Origin: Clostridia bacterium
GTDB taxonomy: Bacteria > Bacillota > Clostridia > Christensenellales > Aristaeellaceae
NCBI GenBank assembly: GCA_017512985.1
Contig: JAFWEJ010000008.1
Span: 62,001-126,000 of the forward strand
Length of the DNA stretch: 64,000 nucleotides
Direction: 5' to 3'
A program made the position numbers and the translations under genes. This document shows positions 44,728-55,187 of this stretch, piece by piece. The notes under the pieces were generated by a model. The model ran no database searches. It was not told the origin of the DNA and was given only the letters and a program-made list of their open reading frames with translations. How positions within the stretch are numbered: the stretch's first letter is position 1; each line of letters starts with the position of its first letter.

Positions 44728-44837
44728 GCTGCGGCTGAAACAAAGGAATGCGAACTGAAGACACGGAGAAGACAGATTTAACCTGATAACAGCAGTGATC
44801 TGACAAATGCCAAAAAATGTTATAAACGCCGAAAGGA

Positions 44838-44867
44838 TTGAAAAAACAGCTTCATATGTGGTAATAT
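44838..44867 (+). promoter_or_regulatory. Candidate promoter of the diguanylate cyclase gene
   Basis: TTGAAA, 18 bases, TAATAT, 33 bases before ATG 44900. Confidence 0.45.
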
Positions 44868-44899
44868 ATTCATACAGATAAAAAAGGCAAGGGAGCCTC

Positions 44900-46828
44900 A
44901 TGGAACGGAAAAAGATCGCAGTCTTCATTTCTGCGCTGTATGAAGACATGGTCCGCGAAACCGTTGAAGGCCTGCTGAAAGCCGCCGGGAGCGAAAACGT
45001 AAAGCTCATCTTTTTTACCAGTTTCGCGGACAACCATACAAGCCAGAACTATGACCGATATCAGGATTATGATACCGGCGATTTTGTCGTGTACCTGCTT
45101 CCGGATATGAAGGAATACGACGCGCTGATCTCTTTCGATACCTATATGACGGGTTCTTTTATCGAACCGATCAACCGGCTGAAGAAAGCGGTCGGCTGCC
45201 CGGTGATTACCCTTGGCACGGTCAAGGAAGGAACCTACAGCGTCGTCAATGCCCAGGGCATCTCTTACGCTGAACTGATCAAGCACCTTGTTGACGTTCA
45301 CAGCTGCAGGGATCTTGTCCATGTCAGCGGACCGCGGGAACGCACCTTCTGTATAGAACGGATTGAAATCTTCCAGGATACCCTGAACGAATACGGCATC
45401 CCCTGTGGCGAGGACCGTATCTATTACGGTACGCTGCGGCCTGAATGCGGCGAAGATATGGTGCAGCAGATCATCGCGGATTATGCGGCAAAGGGAGAAA
45501 AGAAGCTGCCGGACGCCATCGTCTGCGTGAACGACTATACCGCGATCGGTGTGATCCGCGCCCTGGAAAGCCGGGGCTTCAAAGTGCCCACGGACGTGAT
45601 TGTGACCGGATACGATGACATCCTGCGCGCGCAGTTCAACGAACCGTCCATTACCACCTCCGCCCAGCCGTTCTTCCGCGTCGGGCAGACCGGTATGGAA
45701 ACACTGATCAAGGTGCTGAACGGTGAGACCGCGGAAGCGGTGACTGCCGTTCCCGGCGTGCTGTGCCGCCGCCAGTCCTGCGGATGTGAACCCCTGGATA
45801 CCTATCGGAAGGATATGATCCGCGAGAAATATATCCGGACGGTGAGCAATCTGGAGAGCCTGGCGCTTTCGAACACAAACCTGATCCTCGGCGGCGCGGT
45901 CGGCGATACCGTTGAGGAAATTTATAACGAGATTGAAGAAGGCTGCCTGCGGGAAACCGGATTCAAAGACGCGGTGCTGTGCCTGATTGACGGATGGGAA
46001 CAACGGAAGCTGATCCAGCACCGCTATACGCTGAAGGAGGAAACCTTCAACGTCGTTTGCGGCAGCTGGCAGGGGAAGTCCGTAAAGCGGCAGCGGCTGC
46101 GCAGAGGACAGCTGCTTCCGGATGAAATGATGGACGATGATACACCGTATTATATCTTCCCGGTTCACCATCTGCAGTATTTCCTTGGATACTTTATTGT
46201 CAATCCGGAACTGAAGGAAATGGAACAGCTCCATATCAAGAGCTGGCTGGTGTCCATCAGCACCGTGCTGGTAAACTGGTTCTTCCGGAACCAACTGAAG
46301 GATACTGTGGACGAGCTGGAAGTGCTGTACCAGACAGATATGCTGACCGGGCTGTATAACCGCCGTGGGTATTACCGCTTCTTTGAAAGCTATTACGAAG
46401 AATGCCGCGCCGCGGGAACGGAACTGGCGGTCTTCCTGATCGATATGAACGGGATGAAGAGGATCAACGACCGTTACGGTCACGCGGAGGGAGATTTCTG
46501 CCTGTGCACAATCGCGGAAGCCATGCAGAAGAGTGCCCGGCAGGAAGAAATCTGCATCCGTACCGGCGGCGACGAATTTGTGGTACTGGCGAAGAACTAT
46601 GACCAGGCCAAAGAACAGCAGTTTATCCGCAATGTGAGGGAATACATTGCCCAGGCACTGCGCAGATCCGGGAAGAATTACCAGTTTTCAGTCAGTATCG
46701 GCTGCTACCGGAACGTTCCGGCACCGGGTGAAACGGTATCCATCCAGAGCGAAGCAGAACAGTACCTGAGAAACGCCGACCAGGCCATGTATGAGGAAAA
46801 GCAGGCAAGCAGCGAGCGGAGAGAGTGA
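44900..46828 (+). CDS. Diguanylate cyclase with LacI-type periplasmic-binding sensor domain
   Basis: The 642-residue protein lacks a helix-turn-helix. It starts with a LacI/RbsB-type ligand-binding domain (about 1-290: KIAVFISALYEDMVRETVEG, DAIVCVNDYTAIGVIRALES, VIVTGYDDILRA, SITTSAQPFFRVGQTGMETL), then a linker domain, then GGDEF (about 475-635; DMLTGLYNRRGYYRF, GGDEF at 556-560). No membrane helix is seen, so it would sense a cytosolic ligand and make c-di-GMP. The inhibitory site is RQEE rather than RxxD, so product inhibition may be weak. Confidence 0.9.
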   Translation: MERKKIAVFISALYEDMVRETVEGLLKAAGSENVKLIFFTSFADNHTSQNYDRYQDYDTGDFVVYLLPDMKEYDALISFDTYMTGSFIEPINRLKKAVGCPVITLGTVKEGTYSVVNAQGISYAELIKHLVDVHSCRDLVHVSGPRERTFCIERIEIFQDTLNEYGIPCGEDRIYYGTLRPECGEDMVQQIIADYAAKGEKKLPDAIVCVNDYTAIGVIRALESRGFKVPTDVIVTGYDDILRAQFNEPSITTSAQPFFRVGQTGMETLIKVLNGETAEAVTAVPGVLCRRQSCGCEPLDTYRKDMIREKYIRTVSNLESLALSNTNLILGGAVGDTVEEIYNEIEEGCLRETGFKDAVLCLIDGWEQRKLIQHRYTLKEETFNVVCGSWQGKSVKRQRLRRGQLLPDEMMDDDTPYYIFPVHHLQYFLGYFIVNPELKEMEQLHIKSWLVSISTVLVNWFFRNQLKDTVDELEVLYQTDMLTGLYNRRGYYRFFESYYEECRAAGTELAVFLIDMNGMKRINDRYGHAEGDFCLCTIAEAMQKSARQEEICIRTGGDEFVVLAKNYDQAKEQQFIRNVREYIAQALRRSGKNYQFSVSIGCYRNVPAPGETVSIQSEAEQYLRNADQAMYEEKQASSERRE

Positions 46829-46844
46829 TTCATCCGGAATGATC

Positions 46845-46880
46845 AGAAGGTCCTGACTGAGAAATCAGTCAGGATCTTCT
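46845..46880. terminator. Shared hairpin between convergent genes
   Basis: AGAAGxTCCTGACTGA pairs with TCAGTCAGGAxCTTCT around GAAA. No T tract follows. The 3' arm overlaps the stop codon of the minus-strand gene at 46865. Confidence 0.6.
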
Positions 46881-47335
46881 ATATTGGGGCCGGAAAGGTC
46901 CAGAATGCGGTCTGTATCGACGGCAGTCTCACGGGGCGGGGTTTCATCCGTAAGGAGAAGGAGCATTTTTGCGACGGGATCCAGCCGCTTTGCCCGGCCG
47001 GATACGGTTTCATAGCGGCCGCCGGCTTTATGCGGATCCGGTATGAAAACCAGGGCGGACACATCCGGCCGCTGCCCGGCTGAAAGCAGTTCGGAGAGGC
47101 GGCGGAAGATCCGGTCAAGCCGATCCAGGTCCGATTCGCCCGGGGTGATCTGCCGGTCTGTCAGGCGCGCTTCCTCATCCACCATTTCATCATAGCCTAC
47201 CAGCGCCGCAAAAGGCGCAAACTGGGCCGCACGGTCGTGCAGGCTCATGTGCCTGCGCTTTGCGGACTGATGATGGGGAAGATCGATGATATCGCTATAG
47301 ACTTCCCGGGCGGCGGGAGTTTTCGGATCTGACAT
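46865..47335 (-). CDS. YolD-like protein of the Y-polymerase cassette
   Basis: This 156-residue protein contains HMSLHDRAAQFAPFAALVGY and DEMVDEEARLT, the hallmark of the YolD-like family that accompanies UmuC/DinB-type polymerases in Bacillota. The rest is charged. It lies 35 bases after the polymerase gene in the same operon. A regulatory or polymerase-binding role is inferred from the association. Confidence 0.75.
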   Translation of the reverse strand: MSDPKTPAAREVYSDIIDLPHHQSAKRRHMSLHDRAAQFAPFAALVGYDEMVDEEARLTDRQITPGESDLDRLDRIFRRLSELLSAGQRPDVSALVFIPDPHKAGGRYETVSGRAKRLDPVAKMLLLLTDETPPRETAVDTDRILDLSGPNIEDPD

Positions 47336-47370
47336 AGGGACTCCTTATCAAAATTCATAATGAATGGGCG

Positions 47371-48957
47371 CTATGCCCGGTGGCCGCCGACCTGGCCGTT
47401 GCGCTGGATGGTGGTGCCGCTTTCGTCGAGATTCATGCCCTTCAGCATGGCGTTTTTTCCGAAACGTTCCCGGATATTGAGGGCGGCTTCCTGCAGGCGC
47501 TTTTCCCGGGCGTCCTCGGCGTCTTCCTTCTCTTTCTGCAAGGCCAGTTTTTCATAGTCTGTGAACAGATCCAACTGAAGCGGGCTTTCCTGCGGGATGT
47601 CCTTTTCCCGGATCAGCCCGGCCGCGACAACATAGATCCGGCGGATCAGCAGGTCCGGGGCAACGATCCGGTCATACAGCTCCATGACCGCGTCCCCGAT
47701 GCGCCGGGTGCTGCTGGTCCAGCGATCCAGGCTGCCGGTGCCGTGCGCATGCTTCGGGACTACCCGGCCGTAGAAATCCACGGCGAGTTCGCCGGTGTAG
47801 ATCCTGCCCGAGGAAGCGGACTGGAAGACAGTATCCTGCACGGTGAGGCCTTCGTGTTTTATTTTCAGGCTTTCCCGGTCATAGCAGACGGTAAGCTCAA
47901 GCTTCCGGGTGACCAGCTTTTTCCGGACAAGGTCAAGCGTCAGCAGGTCCGTCATCTCCCGGACGATCAGGCGGCCGTTTTTTGCGTCACAGGCTTCGGA
48001 AAGCACCTGGCCGCTGCTGAGACTGTTGGATTCCGGACGGTATGACCTGATCTCTGAAATGACGGTCGGTTCCCATCCCCAGGCATGGTCGATCAGCAAT
48101 TCAGCGCCGACGCCGAAAGCCTTGTAGAGCAGATCTTCGCTCTCCAGGCTCATCCTGGCGATATCACCCATGGTATGGCAGCCAAGTTTTTCCAGCCGCC
48201 GGGCGATTCCATGGCCGACGCGCCAGAAGTCTGTCAGCGGCTGATGGCACCAGAGGAGTTCCCGATAACGGATTTCATCCAGTTCCGCGATCCGGACGCC
48301 GTCCTGATCCGCCGGAACATGCTTGGCCACGATATCCATGGCAACCTTGGCCAGGTACATATTGGTGCCGACGCCGGCGGTCGCGGTGATGCCGGTGTTA
48401 TAGAGCACGTCCCGGATCATGGTCATGGCCAGCTCCCGCGCGGTCATGCCATAGGTTTTGAGATAGCCGGTGACGTCCAGAAAACATTCATCTATGGAAT
48501 AGACGTGGATATCTTCGTCACTGATATATTTCATGTAGATGGAGAAGACTTTGGTGCTGACCTGTTCGTACAGTTTCATGCGGGGCGGCGCGACGATGTA
48601 TCCCAGCTCCAGGGAAGGATCCTCTGCCAGTTCGCGCGCATCCGTGGAGACGCCGGAAAAACAGTACGTCCCGTTTGGCCCGAGGGGCGCTTTTCCCAGG
48701 CGGATGGCATTGCGGAGCCGCTCCGCGTTGATGTCTTTTATCTTCCGGATCACATCAAAAAGGCGTATACGGCCGGGAATGCCGTATGCCTTGAGACTCG
48801 GCGTGACGGCAAGGCAGATGGTTTTTTCCGTCCGCGATGAGTCTGCCACGATCAGGTTGGCGGTTAGCGCGTCCAGATTCCGGACGGAGCATTCCACAGA
48901 GGCGTAGAAGCTTTTCAGATCGATGGCGACATAGGTGCGGTTCAATTCGTGATTCAT
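47371..48957 (-). CDS. Y-family DNA polymerase (UmuC/DinP type)
   Basis: The 528-residue translesion polymerase has the palm motif YVAIDLKSFYASVEC (first catalytic Asp), YSIDECFLDVTGY (the SIDE motif with Asp/Glu), the helix-hairpin-helix region (GHGIARRLEKLGCHTMGDIA) and the little-finger domain. It is longer than DinB (about 400) because of a C-terminal extension rich in charge. It would bypass DNA lesions, usually under SOS or damage control. The operon has two partner genes and a palindromic operator at 49282-49300. Confidence 0.93.
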   Translation of the reverse strand: MNHELNRTYVAIDLKSFYASVECSVRNLDALTANLIVADSSRTEKTICLAVTPSLKAYGIPGRIRLFDVIRKIKDINAERLRNAIRLGKAPLGPNGTYCFSGVSTDARELAEDPSLELGYIVAPPRMKLYEQVSTKVFSIYMKYISDEDIHVYSIDECFLDVTGYLKTYGMTARELAMTMIRDVLYNTGITATAGVGTNMYLAKVAMDIVAKHVPADQDGVRIAELDEIRYRELLWCHQPLTDFWRVGHGIARRLEKLGCHTMGDIARMSLESEDLLYKAFGVGAELLIDHAWGWEPTVISEIRSYRPESNSLSSGQVLSEACDAKNGRLIVREMTDLLTLDLVRKKLVTRKLELTVCYDRESLKIKHEGLTVQDTVFQSASSGRIYTGELAVDFYGRVVPKHAHGTGSLDRWTSSTRRIGDAVMELYDRIVAPDLLIRRIYVVAAGLIREKDIPQESPLQLDLFTDYEKLALQKEKEDAEDAREKRLQEAALNIRERFGKNAMLKGMNLDESGTTIQRNGQVGGHRA

Positions 48958-48959
48958 CT

Positions 48960-49226
48960 TTATGTCTCGACATACCAGCGGCCGAGGCGGCAGGCAAACT
49001 GCTCGCCGCTGCGTTCAAACCAGAGGCGTTTTTCTTTTCCGCGGATGACGACGATATAGCAGTCCAGCAGGTGATTGTCCCCGGAGGGGCGGAAGGAACG
49101 GATATCCTCTATCCGGAAGACGCGGCCGTCCGGCCAGGTGATGGCCCGGGGCTGCATATATCCGGTGGCGTCAAAATCTGATGAGACCTGAACGTAGATC
49201 CGGCCGGACACGAAAAACACCCCCAT
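48960..49226 (-). CDS. Small beta-rich partner protein of the Y-polymerase operon
   Basis: This 88-residue protein begins MGVFFVSGRIYVQVSSDFDA and is mostly beta strands (RVFRIEDIRSF, LDCYIVVIRGKEKRLWFE), ending RLGRWYVET. ATG 49226 is favoured, although the ribosome site is weak and the frame is open to 49286. Its stop is two bases before the polymerase start, so it is coupled. Similar small proteins precede Y-family polymerases in Clostridia; the function is unknown. Confidence 0.6.
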   Translation of the reverse strand: MGVFFVSGRIYVQVSSDFDATGYMQPRAITWPDGRVFRIEDIRSFRPSGDNHLLDCYIVVIRGKEKRLWFERSGEQFACRLGRWYVET

Positions 49227-49273
49227 CTGTTTCTGTACTTTACTGCATGGTAGCACAAAACGGATGGATTTGC

Positions 49274-49302
49274 AATATAAAAGCACAAAATAATTGTGAT
49301 AA
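49274..49302 (-). promoter_or_regulatory. Candidate promoter and operator of the Y-polymerase operon
   Basis: On the minus strand TTATCA (49302-49297), 17 bases, TATATT (49279-49274). The spacer and -35 hold AGCACAA, five bases, TTGTGAT (49282-49300). A further AGCACAA half-site lies at 49252-49258. The same palindrome occurs at 28679. Confidence 0.5.
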
Positions 49303-49304
49303 TT

Positions 49305-49955
49305 TCAGTACAGGAAGAAATAGATCCCGAACCAGTGGATGACAGCGCCGAAGAAAACAAAGAAATGCCAGAGGAAATGAGCGCCCTTCCGTTTGAGCGC
49401 AAAAGGAATAATTCCAACGGTATAGATGATGCCGCCGGCAAGGGTGAACAGGAAGAGCGGGAAATTTTCCCGGACCATTCGGGGCAGGAAAAACAAGCCG
49501 CACCAACCCAGCACGATAAACAGCACACTGTGAAGCGCCTTGGGCCTGCCTGGCCCGAAGACCGCCACGAAGACAATTCCTACGATAATCACGGCCCACT
49601 GCACACAGCAGAAGACAGTGCCCGGCGTGCCGCGCCAGAAGAGCAGCCACATCGGGGTGAAGGTGCCGCCGATCAGCAGATAAATGGAGATATAGTCGAA
49701 GCGCCGCCAGAGACGTTTGACTCCGGATCCCCAGCGGAAGGAATGATACAGGCAGCTCATCAGGAACATGATGACCAGGCAGATACCGTAAATCAGCGCA
49801 CAGCAGACGCCCAGGGAAGTATGGGTTTTCAGCAGCAGAAGCACAAGACCGGCAACGGCAAAAAGCGCGCCGACACCATGGGTGACGGCGTTGCCGATCT
49901 CTTCCAGAATGGAGCGCTTCGGCGGCTCGTTGAGGGTTCTTGATTGATTCTCCAT
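49305..49955 (-). CDS. Hemolysin III / PAQR family membrane protein
   Basis: The 216-residue protein has seven membrane helices and family motifs EEIGNAVTHGVGALFAVAG, SCLYHSF and RRFDYISIYLLIGGTFTP, and a C-terminal HFLWHFFVFFGAVIHWFGIY with the metal-binding His residues. Bacterial members (TrhA) affect membrane fluidity and energetics. ATG 49955 fits the family length; the frame is open farther upstream. Confidence 0.88.
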   Translation of the reverse strand: MENQSRTLNEPPKRSILEEIGNAVTHGVGALFAVAGLVLLLLKTHTSLGVCCALIYGICLVIMFLMSCLYHSFRWGSGVKRLWRRFDYISIYLLIGGTFTPMWLLFWRGTPGTVFCCVQWAVIIVGIVFVAVFGPGRPKALHSVLFIVLGWCGLFFLPRMVRENFPLFLFTLAGGIIYTVGIIPFALKRKGAHFLWHFFVFFGAVIHWFGIYFFLY

Positions 49956-50096
49956 ATCCCATTCATCCCCGGTCAGAAAGTCACAGAGAGAATACCACAA
50001 ACCAGCAGCACACCGCAACGCTGAAGGATGCCTGCCGGCCGGCGGTAAAATGAGAAAAAACACAGGAGAAACACTCCGGATGCACGGCTGTCCGGA

Positions 50097-50125
50097 TTGA
50101 AGAAGAAGCATGGCAGTGATAAAAT
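50097..50125 (+). promoter_or_regulatory. Candidate promoter of the Ig-like secreted protein gene
   Basis: TTGAAG, 17 bases, TAAAAT, 51 bases before ATG 50177. Confidence 0.5.
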
Positions 50126-50176
50126 AGAAAAAACAGGAAATTTTCATCTGTCAAAGACACAGAAGGAGAAAGGGCA

Positions 50177-52687
50177 ATGAAAAAACAAATCGCAGTATTT
50201 TTTCTCATATTATTCACAGCGATTACCCTGATCTGCGCCGGCGCAGCCGGGGATGAGAATGAAACGGCCTCATTCGGTGAATTCAGCGGAAACGGAACAG
50301 TAAACGCAGAGCTGGCCGGGCTTTCAGGAACGCCGTTTGTTTTCTTTGAAAAGCCGCTGTACGCCATGTCCACCCTGCCGGACGGACTGGTTACATTCAA
50401 CGCATTTGATTATGTTTTTCTTTGCCCGCCGGGTAAAAGAAGTGATATACAGGTACCGGATGCCGGCGAGCTGACGTTTCTTTCCGGTGATGAATCACTG
50501 AAGGACGCGCTTTGCTTTTCTCTGGCGGACCGGGTGAGCCTGGGAACAAGAAGCGCAGAAACAGCCCGGCCGGGAGAAGCTATGTTCCGTCTCCGGCTTC
50601 AGGCAGGAAAGCTGTATTATGAAGCGGAGGTTGTTTTCCGCATGCTCTCCTGGAACGAATACCCCCTGTTTGAGTTCAGAAACCCTGACAGGAGCGGGAC
50701 GGCGGAAAAGGGTGAAGGGCCGGAACTCACTGATTCTTTCGGGAATGTCGCGGAATTTTACCGTTCACCCGGAAACAACACACACCTTTACACAAAGGCA
50801 CAGATTGCAGCGCTGCTGATCAGCGACCACAGCGCAGAGGTGATGGGCAGGCTTCTGACGGACGAACAGATACAGGCTGCTGACGAATACAAATCGGGGG
50901 AAAGTCTGTATGAAATATCCGCAGACCGGGATGACAGCGGTACTGACTATTATCCCCAGGAGAACCTGTGGCACGGGGTAAACATTAATACGGACGAAGA
51001 ATGCTTTCAATTCAGGGAGGAAGGGGAATACCGGTTTTCATTATATGCCCAGGTCAGCAATGTTTACGGCAGCAGACAGTTTACCGTCCGTGTGCTCCCG
51101 TACAAACTGACAGGTCCTTCGACCCTGATGCCCGGCGAATCAGGAATATTCGCAGTTCGGGACAACAAACCGGAAACAGGAAGAACCTTTACCCTGAGCG
51201 CGGAAGGGGAAGGGATCACATTTGACCCGGAAACCGGAACGCTGACCGCGGCGGAAAACACGCCCGAAGGCACAGAATATACAGTCCGGGCTGTTCCGTC
51301 CGACGGCGGGGCGTCTGTTGCGGTGACGGGGAAGGTGACGACCGGCCTGATCACCGGGGAGACCTTCAGGACGGACAGGATGACAGAGGGCTTCAGTGTC
51401 CCGGTTCCCGCAGATGAAGGAAAATATACTGTCAACAGGCAGGACGATATGTATCTGTTCGTTGAGTCCCGGGACGACAGTCTGCCGGCGTATCTGTTTA
51501 TTGATTACAGGATCTATAATCCGCTGGACGAATTTGCCGAGGATGAAGAGACCGCAAAGAAAATGTACAGTAATTCCCACCATGACAGTTATGAAGAGTA
51601 TCAGGATGAAATTATACGGCTGGGAGAACACATTGCTGAAGGACAGACACTGAAAGCGTCGTCCGGTTCAGGAGACTTTTCATACGGTGAACTCCTGTAT
51701 GCGAGGAACAACCGCATCCTGCAGATCCGTGTATTCTCAGAACCGCAGAACGGAACCAGCTGGGAAGACCTGCCCAAAGTAACGATGGGAGACCTGCGGA
51801 AGCTGGCCGAAATGATAGAATATGATCCGGCGCAGGCATCAATCACGGCCGCGGACGGAGCGATCACCCTGGCAGCAAAAGAAGGGACGGATGTCCTGAC
51901 GGCCGGGAAGAAGCTTACGATGCAGGCGGTGTTCGCCAGCCCGGATAAGGTCAGTAAAAAGGCGAAAAACGATACTGTCGTGTGGTCTGTGGCTGATCCG
52001 GAGACCGGAAAAGAGCCGGAAGGCGTTACGATTAACGACAAAGGAGTCCTGAACGCCGGGAAACAGGTTGCGACAGTCCTGAAGGTGGAAGTGAAGGCAT
52101 CGTCTCCGATATTCCATACTTCGGCTGTTTTTCCGGTGACGATCATTCCCGCGGCAAAATCAATTGTTCCGGAACCGTCAGAGATCTTTTTCTATACCGG
52201 CACAGACAGCGACGTGACCGTAAAGGCAAAGATTGATCCGGATACAGTTCCTCCGATCGGAATTACCTGGACACCCGCCAAAAAGGGTATTGTGGAGATC
52301 GAACCCGATACGGAAAACGGAACGGCGGTGATTCGTCCCCTGGCAGCAGGCAAAACGACGATCCAGGTGAAGGAACCCGGCGGAAAGAACGGGAAACTGG
52401 CAGTCAGCGTCACGGCGCCTGTGGAAAGCATAGAGCTGGCGGTCAGCGGAAAGGCAGTGCCGGGCGGTACTGTCACCGTGAAGGAGACGCTGAGCCCGAA
52501 ACAGGCAGGGAACAAATATGTGGAGTGGTCCCTGGACGTCGGGGAGGATGTTGCCACGGTCAGCAAGGGCAGGGTAAAGATCGCGAAGACCGTGCCGGCC
52601 GGCACGGTAATTACCGTTACATGCACTGCCCTGGGCGCGCCGGAGCCTGTTGTGAGTACAATCCGGATAGAGGTTGCGGAGAAATAA
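50177..52687 (+). CDS. Large secreted protein with Ig-like domains
   Basis: The 836-residue protein has a signal peptide (MKKQIAVFFLILFTAITLICAGAAG), a first ~400-residue region with a cadherin-like or putative-Ig segment (ESGIFAVRDNKPETGRTFTL, LTAAENTPEGTEYTVRAV), a middle domain, and three C-terminal Big_2-like repeats from about 555 (DTVVWSVADPETGKEPEGVT, TWTPAKKGIVEIEP, VEWSLDVGEDVATVSKGRVK). GAAGGAGAAAGGG precedes the start. No sortase or membrane anchor. Likely surface-associated; function unknown. Confidence 0.68.
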   Translation: MKKQIAVFFLILFTAITLICAGAAGDENETASFGEFSGNGTVNAELAGLSGTPFVFFEKPLYAMSTLPDGLVTFNAFDYVFLCPPGKRSDIQVPDAGELTFLSGDESLKDALCFSLADRVSLGTRSAETARPGEAMFRLRLQAGKLYYEAEVVFRMLSWNEYPLFEFRNPDRSGTAEKGEGPELTDSFGNVAEFYRSPGNNTHLYTKAQIAALLISDHSAEVMGRLLTDEQIQAADEYKSGESLYEISADRDDSGTDYYPQENLWHGVNINTDEECFQFREEGEYRFSLYAQVSNVYGSRQFTVRVLPYKLTGPSTLMPGESGIFAVRDNKPETGRTFTLSAEGEGITFDPETGTLTAAENTPEGTEYTVRAVPSDGGASVAVTGKVTTGLITGETFRTDRMTEGFSVPVPADEGKYTVNRQDDMYLFVESRDDSLPAYLFIDYRIYNPLDEFAEDEETAKKMYSNSHHDSYEEYQDEIIRLGEHIAEGQTLKASSGSGDFSYGELLYARNNRILQIRVFSEPQNGTSWEDLPKVTMGDLRKLAEMIEYDPAQASITAADGAITLAAKEGTDVLTAGKKLTMQAVFASPDKVSKKAKNDTVVWSVADPETGKEPEGVTINDKGVLNAGKQVATVLKVEVKASSPIFHTSAVFPVTIIPAAKSIVPEPSEIFFYTGTDSDVTVKAKIDPDTVPPIGITWTPAKKGIVEIEPDTENGTAVIRPLAAGKTTIQVKEPGGKNGKLAVSVTAPVESIELAVSGKAVPGGTVTVKETLSPKQAGNKYVEWSLDVGEDVATVSKGRVKIAKTVPAGTVITVTCTALGAPEPVVSTIRIEVAEK

Positions 52688-52717
52688 AAAACACATGCGG
52701 TACGCGCTTATAAAAGG

Positions 52718-52747
52718 TCCCGCGGCGGAGATCCCGCCGCGGGATTT
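52718..52747 (+). terminator. GC-rich terminator
   Basis: CCCGCGGCGG / CCGCCGCGGG with a 5-base loop, followed by only ATTTATG, so termination may be moderate. Confidence 0.65.
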
Positions 52748-52772
52748 ATGCTGCTGAAACGGTTCAAAACAA

Positions 52773-52802
52773 TTGACAGGAAAGAGAATGATTTGATAAA
52801 AT
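52773..52802 (+). promoter_or_regulatory. Promoter of guaB
   Basis: TTGACA, 18 bases, TAAAAT, 34 bases before ATG 52836. Confidence 0.65.
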
Positions 52803-52811
52803 ATACGTTAA

Positions 52812-54293
<1,482 letters not shown>

Positions 54294-54294
54294 T

Positions 54295-54505
54295 TCTGTG
54301 ATCGCTGTCAACAAAGCACCTTTGGTGCTTTGACAGCTGTAACATGGCAACAGTATTCCGCAATCTCAATGGTCGCAACTCCACACTGTGGAACTTGCTC
54401 CCTTTCGATTGACCTCAGCTCTGACGAGACTTCTGCCACCGGCAGTCGTCAGAGCTTCGCCCAAATCGAAGATTTGGACAACTGCTCAACAATTCATAAT
54501 TATTT
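54295..54505 (+). repeat. Dispersed two-hairpin element, copy C (expanded)
   Basis: TCTGTGATCGCTGT, then hairpin 1 at 54305-54336 (32 nt; CTGT..AAAGCACC pairs with GGTGCTTTGACAG) and the linker CTGTAACATG match copies A and B. The second part is enlarged by about 100 bases with its own inverted repeats (CTCTGACGA / TCGTCAGAG, CCAAAT / ATTTGG). GATTTGGACA and the tail CTCAACAATTCATAATTA match copies B and A. It fills the guaB-acyltransferase gap. Confidence 0.7.
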
Positions 54506-54524
54506 CTGGATTGGGAGAGTGAAG

Positions 54525-55187
54525 ATGGGTACATTTTATAAGCTGGCGGGAGGCGTTGTACGACTCTTCAGCCACAGGATGAAAACAGAATGGGAAGTCC
54601 CCTTTGAGGACGGTCCCTGCGTATTTGTCGTGAACCATGCCGGATCCAGCGGCCCTGTGGATATGTGCGCCAAGTTCCCGCTGCGGGAGAAGATTCATCC
54701 CTGGGTCAACAGCGAGATGTTATCCGCCAGGGAAGTTCCTGCCTATGTCCGAAAAAGCTACTGGTGGAAGCCGGACAGCTTCTTCGCGCCGGTGCTGAAA
54801 GCGACCGTTCCGTATATTGCCGCAGCGCTGATGCCGCCGTTCCTGCGCAGCGCCCCGAATATCCCGGTGTACCGTGACCAGCGGATCATGCTGACCCTGC
54901 GCCAGAGCGTACGGGTTCTGCAGAAAGACCACTACCTGCTGATCTTTCCGGAGATTCCCGCTCCCGGAAAAAACAGCCACCGGCGGATCAATACCGGGTG
55001 GCTGCGTCTGGGCCAGCTGTGGTACAAGTCCAGCGGCAGGGCACTGAAAATGTATCCCGTCCATGTGGATTACAAGAACCATCTGTTTAAGGTTGCAGCT
55101 CCTGTCAGTTACGATCCGACGCGCCGGTTCAGTGAACAGGAGAAGGAACTGTCAGAGAAACTGACCAAGGGGCTGCGCGGGGAGTAA
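54525..55187 (+). CDS. PlsC-like phospholipid acyltransferase
   Basis: The 220-residue protein has the acyltransferase layout: VNHAGSSGPVDM in the position of the NHx4D motif (here His and Asp are farther apart than usual), a central VYRDQR segment like block III, and FPEIPAPGKNS in place of FPEGT. ATG 54525 has GGGAGAGTGA upstream; the frame is open to 54330 through repeat copy C. Transfer of acyl chains to a lysophospholipid is likely but the altered motifs leave doubt. Its last codons are duplicated in the repeat that follows. Confidence 0.7.
   Translation: MGTFYKLAGGVVRLFSHRMKTEWEVPFEDGPCVFVVNHAGSSGPVDMCAKFPLREKIHPWVNSEMLSAREVPAYVRKSYWWKPDSFFAPVLKATVPYIAAALMPPFLRSAPNIPVYRDQRIMLTLRQSVRVLQKDHYLLIFPEIPAPGKNSHRRINTGWLRLGQLWYKSSGRALKMYPVHVDYKNHLFKVAAPVSYDPTRRFSEQEKELSEKLTKGLRGE

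Noticed and set aside
49227-49310. LexA box of Bacillus type
   Set aside because: No CGAAC-N4-GTTCG pattern is present upstream of the Y-polymerase operon. Only the different AGCACAA palindrome is seen.
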